Below, piece after piece: positions 27,082-36,051 of a DNA stretch of 64,000 nucleotides (position 1 is its first letter; each line of letters begins with the position of its first letter). The notes beneath the pieces are model-generated. The model ran no database searches and was not told the origin of the DNA. It worked only from the letters and a program-made list of their open reading frames with translations. This stretch comes from Candidatus Ruthia endofausta (GTDB lineage: Bacteria; Pseudomonadota; Gammaproteobacteria; PS1; Pseudothioglobaceae). The translations under genes and the position numbers were made by a program. Location: positions 62,001 to 126,000 of the forward strand of contig NZ_CP054490.1 in assembly GCF_013342985.1 (NCBI RefSeq), in the 5' to 3' direction.

Positions 27082-27306
27082 TTAAACCTTTTCAATGGTG
27101 AAGATGTACTTGCCACTTTCTTCAACAGTGGATATAAGTTTGTTACCTGTTTGATTACAAAAAGCCTCAATGTCTTTTACTGAACCAGTATCAGTTGATA
27201 TTACGTCTAAGATTTTACCAGTATCCATTTTAGATAATGCTTTCTTAGTTTTTAAAATTGGTAATGGGCAGTTTAAGCCTGATGCATCTAAAGTTTCGTC
27301 AGCCAT
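27082..27306 (-). CDS. tusA: TusA-family sulfur transfer protein
   Basis: 74 residues with the signature GLNCPLPILKTKKALSKMD (CPxP, with the active cysteine at residue 13) and the C-terminal FCNQTGNKLISTVEESGKYI. TusA carries persulfide sulfur; in sulfur oxidisers it delivers sulfur toward DsrEFH/DsrC or heterodisulfide reductase-like systems. It is the first gene of the tusA-dsrE2 pair. A strong AGGAG ribosome-binding site precedes the ATG. Confidence 0.92.
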   Translation of the reverse strand: MADETLDASGLNCPLPILKTKKALSKMDTGKILDVISTDTGSVKDIEAFCNQTGNKLISTVEESGKYIFTIEKV

Positions 27307-27419
27307 TTTTGTGGACTCCTTATATTTTTTTAAAGTTTAAATAATAAACATATTAGAGATAACTAATAAGTTCGGCTATTTTAGTCGCCCATCGGTAAAG
27401 AGTCAAATATAATAAGTGC

Positions 27420-28138
27420 ATGATTAAACTTTTAGTAATGTGGATATTGATAGTTTTGCCTACGTTTGCATTAGAGGCGCCTGAGTTGACCCTATTCGAG
27501 TCGTTACAGGAGCAAAAATAAGGTAATAAATTTTTACAAATTATTTTGGGATAGCAGATTCTGTGGTGGCTGATATTGAAACCCAAGTTTATTTAAAAAA
27601 ATTAGGTTATGAATTGTCTGCTCATAGTGAAAACCCATCTGAGTATCTTGATTTTTTTATGCTGAATGATGATGATATTAATGCTTTTGCAGGTCCATAT
27701 GGTTATATTGGTATGTTGCTCAGTTCTGATTCTGGATCTGAGCTTGTAGGTGTTCTTTCTCATGAAATATCGCACGTTACTCAAAATCATCTAACTCGTT
27801 TTAGTGAGAAGACAGGAAAATTCTGGCTATACTATGCAGCTAATAATAAAATCACTAAGGGTATTAGTATATTAAAGCGTTATTTAAAACTTACAATATA
27901 GGTACTTATCATTCTCATAAGTTACTTTCATATTTATTATGTAAATGCTGATAAGTTAGATTGCGTACATATTCACAACGCCAAAGTATTGGTATTGCAA
28001 GGTAGGTTAAGCGAAGGTGTTACTTGTTATCAGTGAGCAGAATCTGTCACTCAGTCGCGAGACTTGTTTGATGTTTTAACAGTCAGAATTAATCGCTTAA
28101 AGTGGTTGACAGATTTGTACCAGAATTTACCTAATTAG
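27420..28138 (+). pseudogene. M48-family periplasmic protease (BepA/YfgC-like), decayed
   Basis: Starts with a signal peptide (MIKLLVMWILIVLPTFALEA) and a stop after 34 codons. It resumes in another frame as ADSVVADIETQVYLKKLGYE, then INAFAGPYGYIGMLLSSDS and VGVLSHEISHVTQNHLTRF, with the HExxH zinc motif. It breaks again near 27850. A C-terminal TPR-like tail, AKVLVLQGRLSEGVTCYQ, runs to a stop at 28136-28138 across further frame changes. BepA assists outer-membrane protein assembly and degrades stalled LptD. It is now non-functional, and its tail overlaps the 3' end of rpiA. Confidence 0.75.
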
Positions 28139-28797
28139 ATAGTTACGACTTTTACGCCATTAGACGTGCCTAATAATAAAACATCTGCGCCACGATTAGC
28201 AAAAAGCCCATTAGTCACTACCCCAGTAATGCTGTTTAATTCTACCTCCATTGCTTTGGGGTTGGTAATTTTCAAATCTTTAATATCAAGGATTAAGTTA
28301 CCATTATCAGTGATAAAGTTTTCTCTAACTTTAGGCGCTCCACCAATTCTTTGGGTGATTTGATGTTTGACATAGTTAGATGCCATTGGAATAACTTCAA
28401 CAGGTAGTGGAAAGCTGCCCAACATTGCCACTAACTTTGATTCATCAGCAATACAAATAAATTGATCAGCCACCACTGCTACAATTTTTTCGCGTGTGAG
28501 CGCACCGCCACCACCTTTGATAAGATTTAGATCGCCGTCTGATTCATCTGCACCATCAATATAAACTGAAATAGCTTCTACCTCATTAAGGTCAAATACT
28601 TTAATACCATGGCCTTCTAATCGCTGTGCAGTTGCTTTAGAACTTACAACAGTCCCTTTGATGTCGTTTTTCATTGTTGCCAATGCATCAATGAAAAAAT
28701 TAGCAGTAGAGCCAGTACCCACGCCTATAATGGTATTTTTTACTACGTACTTGAGTGCGGCTTGCGCAACAGCGAATTTCATCTCGTCTTGAGTCAT
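28135..28797 (-). CDS. rpiA: Ribose-5-phosphate isomerase A
   Basis: Interconverts ribose-5-phosphate and ribulose-5-phosphate (pentose phosphate and Calvin cycles). 220 residues from the ATG at 28797, matching the 219 of E. coli RpiA. An ATG four codons upstream is also in frame. Motifs are [59 protein letters not shown] (the acid and lysine residues of the active site), VEVIPMA and [13 protein letters not shown]. It is divergent from the decayed rdgB, with a small inverted repeat in between. Confidence 0.95.
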   Translation of the reverse strand: MTQDEMKFAVAQAALKYVVKNTIIGVGTGSTANFFIDALATMKNDIKGTVVSSKATAQRLEGHGIKVFDLNEVEAISVYIDGADESDGDLNLIKGGGGALTREKIVAVVADQFICIADESKLVAMLGSFPLPVEVIPMASNYVKHQITQRIGGAPKVRENFITDNGNLILDIKDLKITNPKAMEVELNSITGVVTNGLFANRGADVLLLGTSNGVKVVTI

Positions 28798-28810
28798 AAT
28801 GAGTTCCATG

Positions 28811-28829
28811 TAATCTAAATATTAGATTA
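28811..28829. repeat. Small inverted repeat between rpiA and the rdgB remnant
   Basis: TAATCTAA and TTAGATTA are perfect 8-base arms around a three-base spacer, in the short divergent gap just upstream of rpiA. It may be an operator, or simply AT-rich chance; nothing else supports a regulatory role. Confidence 0.3.
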
Positions 28830-28840
28830 AATTATACACG

Positions 28841-29368
28841 ATGAAAGAAATCATTCTTGCCAGCAATAATCAAGGTAAATTCAGAGAATTTAACGTCATG
28901 TTAAGCGGTATTTACCAAGTTGTATCTATGTAAGATATGCAGGTTGAAGAAGTGCCAGAAACAGGGCTAACCTTTGTTGAAAATGCACTGATTAAAGCAC
29001 GAAATACCAGTGAATAATCTGGATTACCAGTACTGGCTGATGACTCAGGTATTGTGATAGATGTACTGGGCGAGTCCTGGTATTTATTCTGCACGTTATG
29101 TGAATTGTCATGGGGATGATGAGGCGAATACTCAAAAAGTATTAACCGATATGAAGGACGTGCCAGAGGGTGAGAGAACTGAACGATTTTGGTGCGCGAT
29201 TGTTCTTGTTGAGTGTAAAAATGATCCAACACCCATTATTATTCAACGTGGTTGGGAAGGTGAAAAAATGGGTGATAATGGCTTTGATTATGACCCAATT
29301 TTTATTGGTATTTCTGGCAAATGCTCAGTCTAGTATTAGCGATGAGCCATCGCATTGCACATCTTATG
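28841..29368 (+). pseudogene. rdgB: XTP/dITP pyrophosphatase (RdgB/HAM1), decayed
   Basis: Begins MKEIILASNNQGKFREFNVM, the strictly conserved RdgB start, then a TAG after VVSM, DMQVEEVPETGLTFVENALI, a TAA after ARNTSE, and GLPVLADDSGIVIDVL. A frameshift follows, then PGIYSARYVNCHGDDEANTQ and NGFDYDPIFIG. A last shift leads to MSHRIAHL, which corresponds to the conserved SHRxxAL near the C-terminus. Two nonsense codons and at least two frameshifts rule out activity. RdgB removes deaminated purine nucleotides from the pool. Confidence 0.85.
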
Positions 29369-29564
29369 ATGCTGATGTTATGCAGACTATGCAACAGATA
29401 GCGTACACGCTCAGTGTGATTCAGTTTGTAGTGCTTGTGTGGCAATTCAAAACACTAGCTTAGTTCTACAACGCTTAACGTTTGTACTCACGCCTTATGT
29501 TTTTGTCAATATCAATTGTCACTCTTTGAGTAAGCCTATTATTAACCCTCCTCCCATTGCTTAA
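29365..29564 (+). pseudogene. Possible small exported Cys/His-rich protein of a copper operon (DUF2946-like), decayed
   Basis: Joined frames read SYDADVMQTMQ, then, after a shift, DSVHAQCDSVCSACVAIQNT and LVLQRLTFVLTPYVFVNINC, ending KPIINPPPIA and a stop. The CxxxCxxC cluster and the terminal PPxA-type end resemble small DUF2946-like proteins encoded with copper resistance genes. It lies directly upstream of the decayed cytochrome c and multicopper oxidase genes. Similarity is weak and the call is tentative. Confidence 0.35.
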
Positions 29565-29643
29565 TTCTTTTTTGGATGCACCACTCAGTGGTAATAAACT
29601 TATAATACCTATATTTTAATTTTAGAAAAGAAAAGAGAAAAAG

Positions 29644-30006
29644 ATGAAAATATTAATAATGTTATCAAGCGTGTTGTTTTTAAGCAGTTGTTTTGATAGT
29701 GGTGATGTGCAGGCAAAAACAACTTTTAATAAAAATTGTCTAGTGCGCCACGGGAAAGCAGGTGGTGGTCTTGTTAAAGATTGGAAAAAGAGGCAAGCTG
29801 ATGGCAATTTTCCAGCACCACCTGTGAATGGTACGGTGCATACTTGGCATCACCCCCACCCGTACAATTATTACGTACTATTAATAACGGTGGCGTATAA
29901 TTTGGTGGGTAAATGTTAGGGCTTAAAAACAAGCCCTACTTGATCATATTCATAGTCTGTGGTCTAAAGATATACAGCAAAATATGACGCAAGGTTTTCA
30001 AAATGA
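29644..30006 (+). pseudogene. c-type cytochrome with destroyed haem motif, decayed
   Basis: A lipoprotein-like leader (MKILIMLSSVLFLSSCFDSG) is followed by FNKNCLVRHGKAGGGLVKDW, in which the expected CxxCH reads CLVRH, so the second haem-binding cysteine is lost. FPAPPVNGTVHTWHHP follows, then a frameshift to LLRTINNGGV and a stop. The tail HIHSLWSKDIQQNM is readable in another frame. Its stop overlaps the multicopper oxidase ATG. The family is a small periplasmic cytochrome often encoded with copper oxidases. Confidence 0.75.
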
Positions 30007-31300
30007 TTAGAAAAAGGCGATTTCTTCAAGCTGGTTTGGCTTTGATGGCCTTGCCTAAGCAAATAGTTTTACCAAGTAGGCGGTTGTTTAAAAATCGTTT
30101 TCAAGTACCCATACTAGAAACAGGTAAAAGGATTGGCAAAGATGTGTGTTTTAATTTAAAGATCCAATCTGGATAAAGTGCTATTTTGCCCAATCAATTA
30201 ATCCCAACATTAGGCATTAATCAGTCTTTTTTAGGCGTGACTTTGAGAGGCAATAGAGGTGACCGAGTACACATTAAGGTTAAAAATAGCCTTGATAAAA
30301 CCACCATGCTACACTGGCATGGGATGAAGCTACCTGCCAAAGCAGATGGTGGGCCTCATCAGCCAATTCAACTGAGTGGTACTTGGCTAAGTGAGTTTAA
30401 TATTATTCAAGATGCAGCAACATTATGGTATCACTCTCATCAAATTCATCAAACAGGTAGGCAGGTTTGCCAAGGATTGGCAGGGATGTTTATTATTGAT
30501 GATGAATCCGCTAAAAACTTAAGTCCACCTATGGAATATGGTGGGGATGATTTTCCAGTCATTATTCAGAACAAGGACTTTAAGAAAAATGGTGTATTTG
30601 CCTATATTCGCTCCATGCCAGATAGAATGATGAGTAAGAAGGGATAAACTGTTTTGGTTAATGGTGTTATTAACTCTGTTTTAGAAGCAAAGAAATCATT
30701 ATTGCGCTTGCGCCTATTGAATGGCTCTAATGCTAGAACCTATCATTTGAGTTTTGATGATCATCGGACTTTTTATATCATTGGTAGTGATGGTGGTTTG
30801 TTAGAGCGCTCTAACAAAGTTAATTCACTTAGAATTAGTACCAGCAGAAAGAGTAGAAATTTTGCTTGATGTGGCAGATGGGAAAACGCCTACTTTGAAA
30901 CATAATGTCAATCAAACATCATCAGGTATGGGAATAGGCATGATGAGTAGAATGATGAATCGCGATAAAGACTTGACTATTTTCCAAATTGATGCTTTAA
31001 GTGCACAAACAAGTAACCGAAGCATTCCTAATCAACTAATAACGCATCAACTGATGCCCCCCAATGTTAATGAGCGTTTAATGACATTGCAAATGCGTAT
31101 ATGGGACCAATGATGATGTTTGGTGGTGATGTCTTTAGTATTAATGGCAAAACCATGGTTATGAATCGCATTGATTCATAACTTTTAAACTTTTACAAAT
31201 CATCTCACTATGCAAATGAGGTATTTTACCGTGCAGTCATGAATGGCGTTACAGCACATCATTAGCGGTTTGGGAATATGCCGCCTGTTGAAAGTATTAA
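30003..31300 (+). pseudogene. Multicopper oxidase (CopA/CueO-type), decayed
   Basis: Starts with a Tat-like leader (MIRKRRFLQAGLALMALPKQ). After an early TAA near 30174 it continues as GDRVHIKVKNSLDKTTMLHWHGMKL with the type 2/3 copper motif HWHG, then ATLWYHSHQIHQTGRQVCQG with HSH. There is a TAA near 30644, then VLVNGVINSVLEAKKSLLRL and RLLNGSNARTYHLSFDDHR. A shift near 30850 leads to EILLDVADGKTP, and to a Met-rich stretch (MGIGMMSRMMNRD) typical of copper-tolerance oxidases. The C-terminal copper sites are unreadable. Confidence 0.85.
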
Positions 31301-31417
31301 ACGCAAGGATGTTCTAAAATTATTAGTTATATTCGTTGTTTGCAAAGAGTGAACAAACTTTATTAATGTGTAAGGAGTAGATAAAAAGTTATGTTTAATT
31401 TATAGTATGGGGCTTGT

Positions 31418-31612
31418 ATGAGCGATAACAGCATTCATTTATCAATTTTAGGCATGCCTTGTGCTTGTGGATGTGTTGCCAGTGTTGAAAATGCCTTGAA
31501 TAAGCTTGATGGCGTTGATAAGGCCAGTGTTAATTTTTCTGACCATACTGCTAATACTGGTGGTTTTGGTTGTCAAAGAAATAATCAGATTTATTGTATA
31601 AGCATTAAGTAA
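31418..31612 (+). pseudogene. N-terminal heavy-metal-associated domain of a copper P-type ATPase, truncated
   Basis: Reads SIHLSILGMPCACGCVASVE, then ALNKLDGVDKASVNFSDHTA, an HMA domain as found at the start of CopA-type ATPases (GMTCAGCVASVE). The metal site here is CACGC, with one residue more than the usual CxxC spacing. The frame ends after 64 codons and no ATPase core follows, since argB starts 49 bases later. It is the last relic of the copper-handling island at 29.4-31.6 kb. A free-standing 64-residue copper chaperone is an alternative reading. Confidence 0.6.
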
Positions 31613-33406
<1,794 letters not shown>

Positions 33407-33410
<4 letters not shown>

Positions 33411-34045
33411 TTAAAGATAACTTAGTAAAAGTTCAAGCAAGGATTAACAGCGTCAATCACACTCAATCCGTTACTTTAATTGCAGTGAGTAAAACTAGAT
33501 CGACAGATGAGTTACAACAAGCCATTGATGCGGGTCAGCAACATTGTGCTGAAAACTATTTACAAGAAGCGTTGATAAAAATTAATCACTTAAAGGGTCA
33601 AAACTTAATTTGGCATTTTATTGGCCCTATTCAGTCAAATAAAACCTTAAAAATTGCCCAAAATTTTGACTGGGTACACAGTATAGAGCGATTTAAAATT
33701 GCCCAAAGACTCAACGATCAACGCCCAAAAAACTTACCTAAATTAAAGGTACTTCTTCAGATTAATATTGATAATGAGCCTAGCAAATCAGGCGTATTGG
33801 TTGAAGGAATTAATGAACTAATGACTCATTTTGAAAGCCTAAAAAATCTCACTTTAAGGGGCTTTATGTGTATACCTAATCCTTCTAACTCAACACAAAG
33901 TTTTGTAAGAATGGCAAACGTTATCAAGCAACATCCCAACTTGGATGTTTTATCGATGGGCATGAGTCATGATTTAGAATTAGCCATTGCTAGTGGTGCT
34001 ACTTTTGTACGTATTGGTACAGATATTTTTGGCAAGAGGATTTAA
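33407..34045 (+). CDS. yggS: YggS-family pyridoxal phosphate homeostasis protein
   Basis: 212-residue PLP-binding TIM-barrel protein. TLIAVSKTRSTDELQQAIDA holds the PLP lysine. HCAENYLQEAL, WHFIGPIQSNKTLKIAQNFDWVHS, LLQINIDNEPSKSGV, LRGFMCIP and SMGMSHDLELAIASGATFVRIGTDIFG are hallmark motifs. The start is a TTG overlapping the pyrK stop by 4 bases (TTGA). YggS binds PLP without a known catalytic reaction and buffers the PLP pool. Confidence 0.95.
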
Positions 34046-34436
34046 ATACAACCACTTTTACTTTTTTAGCTTGAATTTAAAAATTAAAGCAGCCTAAATA
34101 GAAAGCAAGGTAATAAACATTCAGTATAAAATTTATTTTATTTTTAATTATTTAAAGGAGGTCATGTTTATATTGAACAAGAGATTTTTATTAAGAGGGA
34201 GGGGAGGGTATTGGTAGCGATTATTCTCACAACAGGTTGTACTAACAGAGCAGAAAGTATTGTCGCATCTTTATATGTTCCATGAAAGATATACTGATGG
34301 TGGTTGTGCAGTTCTGACCACACAAATGTCAGATGCTAGAACTAATCTTGCTAAATATAAAGGTATGGTAGAAGCAATAGAAACAGCACAAATAAAAAAT
34401 GAATGTAAAGGTGCTTAATGCATCTGGTGATAATAA
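34046..34436. other. Intergenic region with a small decayed frame
   Basis: Mostly AT-rich. At 34163-34419 there are coding traces on the plus strand: an ILTTGCTNRAES segment that looks like a lipoprotein lipobox, then in another frame YTDGGCAVLTTQMSDARTNL and AKYKGMVEAIETAQIKNECK before a stop. This may be a decayed small lipoprotein, which I do not recognise. Confidence 0.4.
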
Positions 34437-35004
34437 ATGCTGATTAGTGGCATTAAATTATTATTTATTCTATTCAGAGCAACCGCCTTTCTTGGCGATT
34501 GCTCTATTTCTCATATACCTGAATTTAATACTTGGGAAACTAAGGATCAACTTTACAAGGTTAGTAAAAATTGGGGATGTTATTATTACCAGCAAAGATT
34601 GGAAAAAACCAATGTCATGGTTTGGGCATTCTGCAATTATGGTTAGTAAGTATAAAGTTGGAGAATACCTAGAGTTGTGTTATGGATATTACGAAACGGA
34701 TGTGATACTTTACCTTAGCAAGAAAAAAGAATTTACGGTGCTAAGATATAAAGCATTTAATGAGAAGTTTAAAACAGCTTTTTTAAAAAATTTACCCAAT
34801 ACTAAACACAAGCAATATAAGATAGTTGAAAAAACTGATGGCAGTGTATTTTATTGCTCACAGTATATTATTTGGTACTTATATTGGAAACTGTTAAAGA
34901 TTTAGGCTATGATTTAGATGTTGATAAGGATGGTGGTTACTTTTTTTACACCGTATGATTTATTAAATTCTAAATATTTTGATAAGGTATTGTTCACACC
35001 ATGA
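34437..35004 (+). pseudogene. YiiX/YebB-like permuted NlpC/P60 cysteine amidase, frameshifted
   Basis: The frame at 34447-34905 has a hydrophobic start, then LVKIGDVIITSKDWKKPMSW, FGHSAIMVS with the catalytic-type His, and VFYCSQYIIWYLYWK with the catalytic-type Cys (YCSQ). This His-then-Cys order is that of permuted papain-like amidases. The C-terminus continues only after two frame changes: ETVKDLGYDLDVDKDGGYFF, then, across a run of seven T, TPYDLLNSKYFDKV. The family ends in exactly such a DLDxxGGxxxTPxDLxNS motif. The stop overlaps the start of the asparaginase gene. Confidence 0.65.
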
Positions 35005-35486
35005 CAATTAAATTATTAATCACTGGCGGCACAATTGATAAGGTTTATAAGGAACTGACTGGTCAGTTAGTATTTAAACAAACTCATCTTGTTGATATGC
35101 TTAATCAATCTAGGTCAATGGTTGATACTTTGTCTGAAGTACTGTTCTTAAAAGACAGCTTGGATATGAGTGATGCTAATCGAGCATTGATTTTGCAAAA
35201 GTGTCAGGCAAGTGAGACAAACCGTATTTTAATTACTCATGGTACTGATACCATGGTTAAAACTGCAAAACTATTGGGTAAAGAAATTAATAACAAAACC
35301 ATTGTTTTATTTGGTGCTATGATGCCTTATTCTATCAAAAGCTCTGATGCCTTGTTTAATTTAGGCATGGCTTTAAGTGCGGTACAAACCAAAAAGTGCG
35401 GTGTTTATATTGCTATGAATGGGCAAGTGTTTGATTTTGACAAAGTAGAGAAAAACAAAGGACAGGGTATTTTTATATCCTCCTAG
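35001..35486 (+). CDS. Single-domain asparaginase-like protein
   Basis: 161 residues. KLLITGGTIDKVYKELTGQL near the N-terminus carries the nucleophile threonine context TGGTI. ILITHGTDTMVKTAKLL carries the second motif HGTDT, and IVLFGAMMPYSIKSSDALFN the third conserved stretch. Only the N-terminal asparaginase domain is present; canonical enzymes are about 330 residues with a C-terminal domain. A family of stand-alone domains of this length exists in marine gammaproteobacteria, so it need not be truncated. It overlaps the tail of the decayed amidase by 4 bases. Confidence 0.8.
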   Translation: MTIKLLITGGTIDKVYKELTGQLVFKQTHLVDMLNQSRSMVDTLSEVLFLKDSLDMSDANRALILQKCQASETNRILITHGTDTMVKTAKLLGKEINNKTIVLFGAMMPYSIKSSDALFNLGMALSAVQTKKCGVYIAMNGQVFDFDKVEKNKGQGIFISS

Positions 35487-35510
35487 CCCTTTGAATGGGA
35501 TCGACAGATT

Positions 35511-35929
35511 TTATTTTGTCATATGTTCAATGGCTGCTTTTAGTTCGTCATCTGAACAAGTTATACAGGTGCCTTTCGGTGGCATTGCACCTACTCCGAG
35601 ATTGCCACTTTGACTAAATCTTGCTATACCGCGTTTAATCCTTGGTGTCCAGTCAGTCTTAACACCAAACTTAGGTGCACCGGCAATACCAATACTATGG
35701 CAACTAGCGTATACAGAAGTACAAACCTCTTTGCCACTGCGAGGTTTTGTAGCAACTGCTACGGGTGCTTTGATGATGTTAACGTCAAATATCATTTTCT
35801 AAATATACTTGACCTAGTGGTCTAATTCTGCCTTCAAGTATTGAAGTGTCAACAGAGTTAACTTTAATTAAATGACTAAAAAAACGCATCAACGCCAATA
35901 ATAGCCGCTACTAAATTCTTAAAGTGCAT
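35511..35929 (-). pseudogene. Cytochrome c5-like protein, decayed
   Basis: On the minus strand, a signal-like start MHFKNLVAAIIGVDAFF ends at a stop. Another frame reads VDTSILEGRIRPLGQVYLEN, as in cytochrome c5 family N-terminal parts. The frame ending at 35511 reads PRSGKEVCTSVYASCHSIGI, then GAPKFGVKTDWTPRIKRGIA and GAMPPKGTCITCSDDELKAAI. The expected haem motif CASCH reads YASCH, and the usual TACKHAI-like region is altered. The C-terminal CxxC of cytochrome c5 is kept. Frame changes and the lost haem cysteine point to a pseudogene. Confidence 0.75.
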
Positions 35930-36051
35930 AGTATTTTTTCTTGTTTTTAATATAGCTTTGTGTCAATATCGATAGATGACTCGTTCGTAGAAATAAGTTA
36001 TAATTCCCAGAGGACAATATTATACTGCCAAGTCAGCAACAAGTATCAAAA

